In this document: positions 23,820 through 31,420 of the stretch, one piece after another
Numbering within the stretch: the first letter of the stretch is position 1
How the letters are laid out: every line of letters starts with the position of its first letter
Origin: Opitutus sp. ER46
Lineage (GTDB): Bacteria > Verrucomicrobiota > Verrucomicrobiia > Opitutales > Opitutaceae
DNA: 64,000 nt
Direction: 5' to 3'
Assembly (NCBI RefSeq): GCF_003054705.1
Contig: NZ_QAYX01000024.1
Location: 310,001-374,000 of the forward strand
Translations under genes and position numbers: made by a program
The notes under the pieces: model-generated
Told to the model about the DNA's origin: nothing
Seen by the model: the letters and a program-made list of their open reading frames with translations, nothing else
Database searches by the model: none

Positions 23820-24950
23820 TTACCGCACCCCGAGGAGGGCCAGCAGGATGCCGCCGGAGATGGCGGTGCCAAAGACGCCGGCGAGGTTCGGGCCCATCGC
23901 GTGGTAGATGAGGTAATTCCGCGGGTTGGCCTCATGGGCGACCTTGTGTGACACGCGGGCGGCGATCGGCACGGAGGCAATGCCGGCGGAGCCGACGAGC
24001 GGGTTGATCTTCTGTTTGAGGAACAGATTCATGAACTTCGCCGTGACGACACCGGAGCCGGTGCCGAAGACGAAGGCGATCAGGCCAAGGCCGACGATGG
24101 CGAGCGTCTTGCTGGTGAGGAACGTGTCCGCGGTCATCGTCGAGCCGATCGCCATCGTAAGGATCAACGTGATGATGTTGAGGATCGTGCCGCCGGCGGT
24201 GTCGGCCAGACGTCCGACGAGGAGAACTTCGCGCAGGAGGTTGCCGAGCATGAGCATGGTCACGAGCGGAGCGACGGGCGGGAAGAAGAGGTTCACCACG
24301 AGGGCGATGACGATCGGGAAGAGAATCTTCTCCAACCGGGTCACATCGCGGAGCTTGGGCATGCCCATTTCGCGTTCAGCCTTGGTCGTGAGCAGGCGCA
24401 TCACGGGCGGCTGGATGAGCGGCATCAGCGCCATGTACGAGTAGGCGGCGACAGACACCTGGGGGAGCAGGTGAGGCGCCAGTTTCATCGTGACGAAGAT
24501 CGCCATCGGTCCGTCGGCGCCGCCGATGATTCCGATCGCGCCGGCCTCCGCCAGGCTGAAGCCGATGAGCTTGGCGAGGATCAGGGCCACGAAGATGCCG
24601 AGGTGGGCACCCGCGCCGAGGAGCACGAGCTTCGGGTTGGCAATCATCGGGCCGAAGTCGGTCAGCGCGCCGACGCCCAGGAAGATGAGCGGCGGCACGA
24701 TCAGCAAAGCGACACCGCGGTAGGCGTAGTGGAACAGGCCACCCGGAAGGATGAGGTCGGAGCCCGGCACGTTGACGACGATGCAGGCAAACCCGATGCC
24801 GATCAGGAGGAACGGCTCGTACTTCTTTACGACCGCCAGGAACACCATGGTGGCGCCCACGGCGATCATCACGAAGTTGCCCCACCAGAAATGGGCCAGA
24901 CCGGTCTGGGCGACCAGGGAGTGAAGGACGCTCTGAATCTGCTCGATCAT
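23820..24950 (-). CDS. oadB: Na+-translocating decarboxylase beta subunit (OadB/GcdB family)
   Basis: 376 residues, about nine membrane segments. It has the conserved pore sequence 'GAIGIIGGADGP' (the Asp needed for Na+ transport) near residue 140, 'GSGVVTAKFMNLF' and the C-terminal 'NPLVGSAGIASVPIAARV'. In oxaloacetate, methylmalonyl-CoA and glutaconyl-CoA decarboxylases the beta subunit removes CO2 from carboxybiotin and pumps Na+ outward. A gamma-like gene ends 26 bp upstream, but neither the carboxyltransferase alpha subunit nor a biotin carrier is in the window, so the substrate of the complex cannot be inferred. Confidence 0.92.
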   Translation of the reverse strand: MIEQIQSVLHSLVAQTGLAHFWWGNFVMIAVGATMVFLAVVKKYEPFLLIGIGFACIVVNVPGSDLILPGGLFHYAYRGVALLIVPPLIFLGVGALTDFGPMIANPKLVLLGAGAHLGIFVALILAKLIGFSLAEAGAIGIIGGADGPMAIFVTMKLAPHLLPQVSVAAYSYMALMPLIQPPVMRLLTTKAEREMGMPKLRDVTRLEKILFPIVIALVVNLFFPPVAPLVTMLMLGNLLREVLLVGRLADTAGGTILNIITLILTMAIGSTMTADTFLTSKTLAIVGLGLIAFVFGTGSGVVTAKFMNLFLKQKINPLVGSAGIASVPIAARVSHKVAHEANPRNYLIYHAMGPNLAGVFGTAISGGILLALLGVR

Positions 24951-24976
24951 GGAGACGGCGATAGGGGCGCGATGGC

Positions 24977-25141
24977 TCAGTGGCCGCTGCGCAGTTTGGT
25001 CTCGTCGAGTTTCCAGCGCTTGTTGACCAGCGGCAGAAGCGCCAGCGCGACGCCAATGCCGGAAATGATCACAAAGCTCAGCGCGAAATCGATCAGGCTG
25101 ATGATGACGGCGCCCGTGACAGTATCAGGAATGTTGGCCAT
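24977..25141 (-). CDS. Small OadG-like gamma subunit of the Na+ pump
   Basis: 54 residues from the ATG at 25141; the seven extra codons to 25162 are probably not translated. It has one membrane helix ('ALSFVIISGIGVALALLPLV') and a short charged tail 'NKRWKLDETKLRSGH'. Size, topology and placement 26 bp before oadB match OadG, which holds the decarboxylase complex together. OadG proteins are too variable for a sequence-only proof. The upstream 177 bp are AT-rich with an inverted repeat and probably contain the promoter. Confidence 0.6.
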   Translation of the reverse strand: MANIPDTVTGAVIISLIDFALSFVIISGIGVALALLPLVNKRWKLDETKLRSGH

Positions 25142-25204
25142 GACTGGGCCATCATGCCTCACGAGCCGAAAACGTGCTCCGCGAGTTTTGCTGTTTACGC
25201 CGCG

Positions 25205-25248
25205 TTTATATCATGCGGAATTCGCTGGTCTCGAATTTCGCATATAAA
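25205..25248. promoter_or_regulatory. AT-rich inverted repeat upstream of oadGB
   Basis: TTTATATCATGCGGAATTCG (25205-25224) is mirrored by CGAATTTCGCATATAAA (25232-25248) around CTGGTCT, with a 3-base bulge and one further mismatch. It lies in the 177-bp gap between kdpE and the gamma-like gene, an AT-rich island in GC-rich DNA. A second small palindrome, CTATCTGATAG, lies at 25273-25283. An operator or leader hairpin is plausible. Confidence 0.45.
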
Positions 25249-25318
25249 TCTTAAGTAATTGGTGAAGAATAACTATCTGATAGGGAAGTTGTAAACGAAA
25301 GCGTAAATAGCGAGTGGG

Positions 25319-26020
25319 CTAGGCGGGGTCGCTGACGAGGCGGTAGCCTATGGTGGACTCGGTCTGGAGGTGCTTGGGCGAGTTGGGCTCGTCCTCGATC
25401 TTGCGGCGCAGGCGCATCATGAAGACCCGCAGGTAATGCGTCTGGCCCTGACCGTCGGGGCCCCAGACATCCTCGAGAATCTGGGAGTGGGTGAGAACCT
25501 TGTCCCGGTTGGTGATCAGCAGCCGGAGGAGGGCGTATTCCTTGGCCGTGAGCTTCACCATGGCGCCGGACTTGGTCACGCGGCGCTGCACGAGGTCGAC
25601 CTCGACGTTGCCGAAGCGGATAACGGTGTTGGTCTCGGTCGGCTTCACGCGGCGAAGCAGAGCGCGCAGCCGGGCGAGTAACTCCCCGCCGCTGAAGGGT
25701 TTGGTGAGGTAGTCGTCAGCCCCGGCGTCGAGCGCGCCGACCTTGCTGCCTTCCTCGCCGAACACGGAGAGCACGAGCACGGGAATGGCGCTCCATTCAC
25801 GCAGGCGCTTCAACACCTCCTGGCCGGAAATGTCGGGCAGGCCGAGATCGAGGATGATCGCGTCGGGCGCGCGGTGGGCGATGGCGACCAGACCCTTTTG
25901 GCCGCAATCCTCCTCGCGGACGGAGTAACCGGCGTCCTCCAAGGTGAAGCGCAGCAGACGACGGATCTGCACCTCGTCATCAATCACCAGGATATCGAGC
26001 TTCGCGGGTGTCTGGGTCAT
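25319..26020 (-). CDS. kdpE: KdpE-type OmpR-family response regulator
   Basis: 233 residues. Receiver domain with acidic pair 'VIDDE' (14-15), phosphoacceptor Asp58 in 'IILDLGLPD', 'VLVLSVFGEE' and Lys in 'YLTKPFSGGEL'. The OmpR/PhoB winged helix follows ('LTAKEYALLRLLITNRDKVLTHSQIL', 'YLRVFMMRLRRKIE', 'IGYRLV'). 'FGEEGSKVGALDAGADDYLTKPF' and the C-terminus are typical of KdpE. The start overlaps the kinase stop by 4 bp. In other bacteria KdpDE controls the KdpFABC K+ pump; no kdpFABC genes lie in the window. Confidence 0.88.
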   Translation of the reverse strand: MTQTPAKLDILVIDDEVQIRRLLRFTLEDAGYSVREEDCGQKGLVAIAHRAPDAIILDLGLPDISGQEVLKRLREWSAIPVLVLSVFGEEGSKVGALDAGADDYLTKPFSGGELLARLRALLRRVKPTETNTVIRFGNVEVDLVQRRVTKSGAMVKLTAKEYALLRLLITNRDKVLTHSQILEDVWGPDGQGQTHYLRVFMMRLRRKIEDEPNSPKHLQTESTIGYRLVSDPA

Positions 26021-27549
26021 TCTTGCGGAACCGTTTCGTGGACCTGATGCGGCAGGTAAAGCGTGAATGTTGCGCCACCGCCGGGAGTGTCAGCAAGTTG
26101 CACATCCCCGCCTTGGGCGAGCATGAAACCGCGCACGATGGAGAGCCCGAGTCCGAGGCCGGTGGCGGTGGCGTGCGCGCCGCGCTGGAACTTCTGGAAG
26201 ACGGCAGCACGTTCTTCGGCGGGGATGCCGGGCCCGTGGTCGGCGACGGTGATGAAGACGCGTTTCCCCGAAGGATCGACGCCGGCCGACAGGTCGATGC
26301 CGGTGTCGGGCGGGGTGTGGTGGGCGGCGTTGAGGAGGAGGTTGGCGAGCACGTGCTCCATGAGCGCGGCGTCGGCCATGAACAGCGGCATGTCGTCGGG
26401 AATCTCGATCTTGAGCGGCCGGCCGGAGAGGGCGTCGCCGAGCATGCGCCGGCCGGCGGTGATGAAGTCGCGGGCGTCGCACCAGTCCAGGCGCGGGGAG
26501 AGGCGGCCGGCTTCGAGGCGAGTCTGGCTGAGGAGGTTGTTGACGAGGCGGTCGAGGCGCCGGGTGGCGGTGAGGATCTCACCCGCGAGTTCCTCCCGGC
26601 GCCGGCCGGTCTCGCGCGAGATGCGTTCGGCGGCGCCACGCAGGACGGCGATCGGGGTTTTGAGCTCGTGGGAGACGCTGTCGAGGAGCGTGCGGTGGAG
26701 GCGTTCGGACTCGGCGAGCAGTTTCTCGCGCTCCCGGGCGGCGTGCAGTTGTTCGCGCTCGATGAGGGCGGCAATCTGCGTGGCGAAGTTCTCCAGCAGT
26801 TCACGCTGTTCTCGCGTGAGCGCGGGGTGGGCGTTGGGCCGGCTGATGGACATCACGCCGAGAACCACCCCGCCGCGCTGCAGCGGCATGTGCCAGGTGA
26901 GGGCGGGCTCGGGCGGGCGGCCGTAGTGCTGGATCGCGGTGGCGGTCTTCCGGGCCTGATGCGCGAGGGCCAGATTCGTGGGGTCGAGGAGCAGCGAACT
27001 TTCCGGGCGCAGGTCGAGCCACCCTTCGGGGTCCACGAGCAGCAGCGCGGTGCGGCCGCGAAAGAGCTCGTCGGCCTGCTCGCGGGCGAGTTGCAGACCT
27101 TCGCCGAGCGTCCGCGCGCTGCTCAACGCCCGGGTGAGGTGGAACAGCGTGGTGGCGCGCTGTTCGCGCAGACGTTCGTGCAACTCCTGGCGGCGAATGC
27201 GGGCGGTCAGCTGGCCGGCGATGATGGCCACGACGAAATACGTGCCAAGAAACACGCCCTCCTTCAGGTCGACGCGGGAGAAGGACATCCGCGGCGGCAT
27301 GACCGCGTAATTCCACGCCACGACGCTCAGCACCGCGGCGAACAGGATGGGCCATGGACCGACGCGAAGGCACAGCGCGATCACGCCGAGAAGGTACACA
27401 TCGCCCCAGACGCGCGCGTCGACCGGGATCAACCAGGCGGCGATCGTGATTACGGCAATGACGGCTGTGACCTCCAGGTACTCGCGCAACGCCGCCCACG
27501 CCGGGTGGGCGATGGGAAGCGAGGAAGGCTGGGGCGACGCGGCCGGCAT
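26017..27549 (-). CDS. KdpD-type sensor histidine kinase lacking the N-terminal KdpD/Usp domains
   Basis: 510 residues from the ATG at 27549. It begins directly with the KdpD membrane domain (DUF4118-like, four hydrophobic segments within residues 24-117), then a GAF-like domain (about 135-265, 'MPLQRGGVVLGVMSI'), HisKA with His294 in 'DSVSHELKTPIAVLRG', and HATPase with 'NLLLNAAHHTPP', 'DHGPGIP' and 'GLGLGLSIVRGF'. Full-length KdpD has about 400 more N-terminal residues (KdpD ATP-binding and Usp domains), absent here. The frame extends to 27723, but those 58 codons translate a heptamer repeat ('LLASGFWLP' motifs) and are rejected. It should phosphorylate the adjacent response regulator. Confidence 0.87.
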   Translation of the reverse strand: MPAASPQPSSLPIAHPAWAALREYLEVTAVIAVITIAAWLIPVDARVWGDVYLLGVIALCLRVGPWPILFAAVLSVVAWNYAVMPPRMSFSRVDLKEGVFLGTYFVVAIIAGQLTARIRRQELHERLREQRATTLFHLTRALSSARTLGEGLQLAREQADELFRGRTALLLVDPEGWLDLRPESSLLLDPTNLALAHQARKTATAIQHYGRPPEPALTWHMPLQRGGVVLGVMSISRPNAHPALTREQRELLENFATQIAALIEREQLHAAREREKLLAESERLHRTLLDSVSHELKTPIAVLRGAAERISRETGRRREELAGEILTATRRLDRLVNNLLSQTRLEAGRLSPRLDWCDARDFITAGRRMLGDALSGRPLKIEIPDDMPLFMADAALMEHVLANLLLNAAHHTPPDTGIDLSAGVDPSGKRVFITVADHGPGIPAEERAAVFQKFQRGAHATATGLGLGLSIVRGFMLAQGGDVQLADTPGGGATFTLYLPHQVHETVPQE

Positions 27550-27571
27550 GTCGCCCGACGATGGCGCCGGA

Positions 27572-27778
27572 AGCCAGAGGTCGGAAGCCAGAAGTCGGCA
27601 GGTCGGAAGCCAGAAGCCGGAAGCCAGAAGCCGGAAGGCAGAGGCAAAGCCGGACGACGGAAGCCGGCTTACCGGTGCCAGACGTCGGACGTCAGATGTC
27701 GGCAGGATGTTTGAACCCCCCATCTGTTCTGGCTGCTTCTGGGTTCAGGCTTCTGGCCTCTGGCTTCCGACTTCGGCC
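27572..27778. repeat. Heptamer array with inverted arm, locus C
   Basis: About ten units (AGCCAGA, GGTCGGA, AGCCGGA, AGTCGGC) run from 27572 to 27642, with more degenerate CGTCGGA/CGTCAGA units at about 27680-27703 and an inverted array at about 27728-27778 (TTCAGGC, TTCTGGC, CTCTGGC, TTCCGAC). It separates transaldolase from the kdpD-type gene, both on the minus strand, and creates a false N-terminal extension on the kinase. Confidence 0.8.
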
Positions 27779-27788
27779 CCAGGGCGGG

Positions 27789-28916
27789 TCAGTGCACGGC
27801 GGCGGCCACATCCACTTTTTGCTGGAGGGAGGCGAACAGCTGATCGAAGGGTTCGGTGAATTTTGTGAGTCCCTCCTCCTCGAGCTCGCGGGCGGTTGCC
27901 TCGAGATCGATGCCGCACTCGCCGAGCTCCCTCAGCGTGGCGCGCACTTCGTCGAGGTTCTTCTCCAGCCGGGGCGTGGGGTCGCCGTGGTCGCGAAACC
28001 CCTCGAGGGTTTTGAGCGGCATCGTGTTGATGGTGTCGGGCCCGATCAGGGCTTCCACGTAGCGGACGTCGCGCTCCTTGGGGCGTTTTGCGCTGGTGCT
28101 GGCCCAGAGCAGCCGCTGCGGCCGGGCGCCTTGCACGGCGAGTTTGTGGAAACGTTCACGGCCGAAGAGCTCCCGGTAGATCTGATACGCTTGCTTGGCG
28201 CAGGCGATGGCAGCCTGGCCCTGTAGCGCGGCGACGCGGGCCGCTGCCTCGGCGCTCTCGCGGCCGAGTTCCGCGAGCCGAGGGTCCACCTTGAGGTCGA
28301 TCCGGCTCAGGAAGAACGACGCCACGGAACTTACTCGATCCACCGGTTCGCCGGCGGCCGCCCGCTGTTGCAGACCGGCGAGATACTCTTCGGCGACGGC
28401 GCGGTAGCGGGTGAGGCTGAAGAGCAGGGTCACATTGACGTTGATGCCGTCGGCAGTGAGCGCGCGGATGACGGGCAGGCCTTCGATTGTGCCTGGAATC
28501 TTGATGTAGAGGTTGGGCCGGTCGATCCGCGACCAGAGATCGCGCGCCTGGCGGAGGCTCCCCTCGGTGTCGCGGGCGAGGTGCGGCGACACCTCGAGGC
28601 TGACGTAGCCGTCGCGACCCTGCGTCTGCTCGTACACGTCGCGGAGCTCGTCGGCCACCCGCTGGATGTCCTCGGTGACGATTTCGAGGTACGCTTCCTC
28701 CGCCGGGAGGCCGCGCTTCGCGGCGTGCTCGATGGCGGACTGGTATTCGGCGCCCTGGCTGATGGCCTCGGCGAAGATGGCGGGGTTCGAGGTGACGCCG
28801 GTGAGGGCGTCCTCGTTGATGAGCTTTCGGAGCGAGCCGTTTTCGACGAACTGGCGGCGGGTGAAGTCGAGCCAGACGGATTGGCCGTGCGAGGCGAGGG
28901 TTTGGAGAGGATTCAT
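27789..28916 (-). CDS. tal: Transaldolase
   Basis: 375 residues, the length of the TalAB-type transaldolase found in actinobacteria and others. Motifs: 'VWLDFTRRQFVENGSL' and 'GVTSNPAIFAEAI' at the N-terminus, 'VSLEVSPHLARDTEG', the Schiff-base region 'PNLYIKIPGTIEGLPVI' with the catalytic Lys, 'GINVNVTLLFSLTRY' and 'SVASFFLSRID'. It moves a dihydroxyacetone unit between sedoheptulose-7-P and glyceraldehyde-3-P in the non-oxidative pentose phosphate pathway. No transketolase or other pathway gene is adjacent. The stop lies next to repeat locus C. Confidence 0.93.
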   Translation of the reverse strand: MNPLQTLASHGQSVWLDFTRRQFVENGSLRKLINEDALTGVTSNPAIFAEAISQGAEYQSAIEHAAKRGLPAEEAYLEIVTEDIQRVADELRDVYEQTQGRDGYVSLEVSPHLARDTEGSLRQARDLWSRIDRPNLYIKIPGTIEGLPVIRALTADGINVNVTLLFSLTRYRAVAEEYLAGLQQRAAAGEPVDRVSSVASFFLSRIDLKVDPRLAELGRESAEAAARVAALQGQAAIACAKQAYQIYRELFGRERFHKLAVQGARPQRLLWASTSAKRPKERDVRYVEALIGPDTINTMPLKTLEGFRDHGDPTPRLEKNLDEVRATLRELGECGIDLEATARELEEEGLTKFTEPFDQLFASLQQKVDVAAAVH

Positions 28917-29140
28917 GGTGTGGAAGCCGCGCGGTGGCGGCCGGCGATGGACGCGCTCGGCGCAGGACTCGCGGTGGCTGCAAGGCTACTCCGAGACGAG
29001 GTGCGGTTGCCATGGGGCGAACGCGGAAGTGAGGGGCGGGAGCCGCCCCAGCATGGATCGTCGTGTGGCGGAGAAGCCTCTGGCCAAGGCGGGGCTTGAC
29101 GCTCTGGGAAACCGGGCGAAGCTCCTGCCCCACGCCAGAA

Positions 29141-29214
29141 GCGGGCGTAGTTTAGTGGTAAAACTCCTGCCTTCCAAGCAGGCCTCGTCGGTTCGATTCC
29201 GTCCGCCCGCACCA
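29141..29214 (+). tRNA. tRNA-Gly (anticodon TCC)
   Basis: Cloverleaf folded by eye: acceptor GCGGGCG/CGCCCGC, D arm GTTT-AGTGGTA-AAAC, anticodon stem CCTGC/GCAGG with loop CTTCCAA (anticodon TCC), and T arm with TTCGATT loop and one mismatch in its stem. Discriminator A at 29211 and an encoded CCA at 29212-29214. It reads GGA and, by wobble, GGG glycine codons. No integrase or duplicated 3' end suggests an integrated element here. Confidence 0.95.
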
Positions 29215-29302
29215 GCCTTCGCTCATCCGCAAGCGGATGAATCTACGGCTGGCAGGCCGGATCTACGGATCTACACCTGCGTCCGACCACTAGGCGAAGG
29301 CT
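29214..29302. repeat. Nested inverted repeats downstream of tRNA-Gly
   Basis: An outer inverted repeat AGCCTTCGC (29214-29222) / GCGAAGGCT (29294-29302) encloses a tight hairpin TCATCCGC-AA-GCGGATGA (29223-29240). The inner hairpin could stop tRNA transcription, although no U-run follows. The remaining bases up to the GIY-YIG gene contain a further GC-rich imperfect repeat (29301-29332). Confidence 0.55.
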
Positions 29303-29428
29303 GCCCGCCGGAGGCTCTGCGGAGGTGGGCCAAGCGCTCGAGAACCGCACCGGATATTTTCACCAGCAGCATTCCGCGAGGCTGCGGCGACAAGACGACA
29401 GGCAGATGCCAACTCCTCCAGCCCAGCC

Positions 29429-29674
29429 ATGCACTACGTGTACATTCTCGAGTCGGTGAATGAGCCGACGGAAAAATACGTCGGTCGGGCAGATGATCTC
29501 CGCGTTAGGCTTGCGGACCACAACGGTGGGAGATCGCCGCACACCGCTAAGCACCGCCCTTGGAATCTGGTGTGCTATCACGCATTCGCCGATGAACGCT
29601 GCGCGGCAGGGTTCGAGCGCTACCTGAAAACAGGCTCCGGTCGCGAGTTTCGTCGGCGCCACTTCGGCGCTTGA
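29429..29674 (+). CDS. GIY-YIG endonuclease-fold protein
   Basis: 81 residues, a complete small GIY-YIG domain of the UPF0213/YhbQ size class. It starts 'MHYVYILESV', with 'EKYVGRADDLRVRLADHNGG' giving the second part of the motif and the catalytic Arg, then 'WNLVCYHAFADERCAAGFERYLKTGSGREFRRRH' with the conserved Glu in 'GFERYLK'. The first motif is Y-V-Y rather than G-I-Y, as is common in this subfamily. The biological role of these small nucleases is unsettled (DNA repair or selfish repeats). It lies 215 bp after tRNA-Gly, next to palindromic repeats. Confidence 0.85.
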   Translation: MHYVYILESVNEPTEKYVGRADDLRVRLADHNGGRSPHTAKHRPWNLVCYHAFADERCAAGFERYLKTGSGREFRRRHFGA

Positions 29675-29710
29675 ACCCGGTGCCTCAGCCGCGTGTTTCT
29701 CCCGTTCCCC

Positions 29711-30229
29711 ATGATTGCGAAGGTGACACTGGGTCTTCTGCTTCTCGGTACTATGGCGCTGGCCGCCTATGCTTGCCGATGGCTCTGGCTGAAGTCGCCC
29801 TATGGTCGCATGGCCTGCGTCGTCGGGATTGCCGTCGTCGGTTACCAGGCATGGAACGCGGTCTTTCCGCCATCGTCGTTCTACCGCGATGAGTTCGCGC
29901 TTCGCACCGGGATTGCGGCGCCTCCGTCGGCCAGGTTCGTCTTCAAGCACGCGAGCTTTCCAGACCTGCATGGAGATTACGCTGCCGAATGCCTGTTTCG
30001 TGTTTCCAAAGCGGATTATGCCTGGCTGGCCCGCGCCGCGGCGATCCCTGCCGATGGGGAGAAGCGGAGCGAGTATGGCCTGTACCGGAGTCAGGCGGAG
30101 GCTGCGTACGGGGGCGTGTTGCGGGCGGTGGTGCGTGGACAAATTCGCGCGCGGGCAGGGGACCAACACGGAGGATGGGCGCTGCTCGATGACGGCAAGA
30201 CGGTGCATTTCTGGTTCGTGCAGACGTGA
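29711..30229 (+). CDS. Hypothetical membrane-anchored protein
   Basis: 172 residues from the ATG at 29711; a GTG at 29693 would add six residues. Two hydrophobic segments ('VTLGLLLLGTMALAAYA' and 'ACVVGIAVVGYQAW') at the N-terminus are followed by about 120 residues predicted outside the cytoplasm, with 'DEFALRTGIAAPPSARFVF', 'SKADYAWLARAAAIP' and a C-terminal strand pair 'WALLDDGKTVHFWFVQT'. I do not recognise the family. It starts 36 bp after the GIY-YIG stop and may be cotranscribed. The 248 bp after it (30230-30477) hold nothing I can name. Confidence 0.65.
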   Translation: MIAKVTLGLLLLGTMALAAYACRWLWLKSPYGRMACVVGIAVVGYQAWNAVFPPSSFYRDEFALRTGIAAPPSARFVFKHASFPDLHGDYAAECLFRVSKADYAWLARAAAIPADGEKRSEYGLYRSQAEAAYGGVLRAVVRGQIRARAGDQHGGWALLDDGKTVHFWFVQT

Positions 30230-30477
30230 GCGCGCGGGTGAGCGCAATATTACGTAGGCGAACGGGGGGCGGGGATGGTGATGTCATAAGCCGCTATCGA
30301 AATGGAAGTTGCAATTAAAGCATCCACTTCGGCGGTGTTCGCTGAAGAGCCGCTGCCGTGATTCCGCCACTTGGCAGAAATCGCGGGCCCAGCTATGGTA
30401 GCTCGGTCGCCGCGACGTAGTTACAAATCCTCTACGCCTGTCCTTTCCACTTCGGCCGACTCAACTTTCCCCACTCC

Positions 30478-31296
30478 ATGTTCAGCCAGGCCATGTTTCT
30501 GGTGCGCACGTCTGCCGCCCGCTCGGCGCGCCTGGCGGGCGGCGGGGCGTGGCGGGCGTCGGCGCTGGCGGTGCTCGTGGCGGGTTCGGTTGCGACCGCT
30601 GCGCCGCCGCCGGCAACCCTCCGGCTGGGATGTGAGTCCTGGCCGCCCTACGAGTATCATGACGGCACCCGGGCGCGTGGCTTCTCCGTCGAGGTGGTGC
30701 AGCGGGTGCTCGGGCAAATGGGCGCGACAAGCGGGCAGATCCAAATTCTCCCGTGGGCGCGGGCGCAGGAGATGGCCTACCGGGGCGAACTCGACGCAGT
30801 GTTCAGCACCAGTTTCAGCGAGCAGCGCAGCGAATTCTGCCATTTCCCGGCGGAGTCGCTGATCGAATCGCGCTGGGTCCTCTTCATCCGCCAAGCCGAC
30901 CTCGGGCGCCTTCGCTTTGAGCGCTTCGAAGACCTCAAGGGCCACCGGGTGGGTGTCGTGCGTGGCTACTCCTATACCCCCGAGTTTTGGGCCTTTCTCT
31001 CGGCCAATCTCGGCTTCGAGGAGACGCCGTCGGACCTGCAGAACTTCCGCAAGCTCGGGGCTGAGCGCATCGATTACGTCGCCTGCGAACTCAACGTGGG
31101 GCGCCATCTCGTGCGCACACTTGGCCTCGAGGGGAAGATCGTGCCGCTCGTCGACCACCCCCTCAAGGCCGGCGGGCTGTATGTAATGTTCAGCAAGAAG
31201 ACGGTGCCCCGGGAGTTCGTGGACCGGTTCTCGACGGCGCTGAAGGCGTTCAAACAGACTCCCGACTACGCTGAGATGCAGCGACGCGACCTATGA
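30478..31296 (+). CDS. Periplasmic solute-binding protein, family 3 type
   Basis: 272 residues with an N-terminal signal segment (about 1-42; the start could be the ATG at 30493). The SBP_bac_3 fold shows in 'LRLGCESWPPYEYHDGTRARGFSVEVVQRVL', 'ILPWARAQEMAYRGELDAVFS', 'EDLKGHRVGVVRGYSYTPEF' and 'LYVMFSKKT'. No ABC permease or ATPase gene is adjacent. Instead a hybrid histidine kinase follows 124 bp later in the same direction, so the protein may deliver a ligand signal to that kinase rather than feed a transporter. Ligand class (amino acid, other small polar compound) is not determinable. Confidence 0.82.
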   Translation: MFSQAMFLVRTSAARSARLAGGGAWRASALAVLVAGSVATAAPPPATLRLGCESWPPYEYHDGTRARGFSVEVVQRVLGQMGATSGQIQILPWARAQEMAYRGELDAVFSTSFSEQRSEFCHFPAESLIESRWVLFIRQADLGRLRFERFEDLKGHRVGVVRGYSYTPEFWAFLSANLGFEETPSDLQNFRKLGAERIDYVACELNVGRHLVRTLGLEGKIVPLVDHPLKAGGLYVMFSKKTVPREFVDRFSTALKAFKQTPDYAEMQRRDL

Positions 31297-31420
31297 CGAC
31301 CTGTGCCTTGGCGAATGCAGGGCATGCCACGTGCGGTCGGCACGGATGCTGCCATGCCGAGCCGCGCAGCCGCGCGGGTGCCATCTCATTTCGGGCGCGC
31401 GGCCCCGCGCTCTGCTGATC

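Noticed and set aside
29141-29674. An integrated genomic island at tRNA-Gly
   Set aside because: No integrase gene and no repeated tRNA 3' end were seen downstream.
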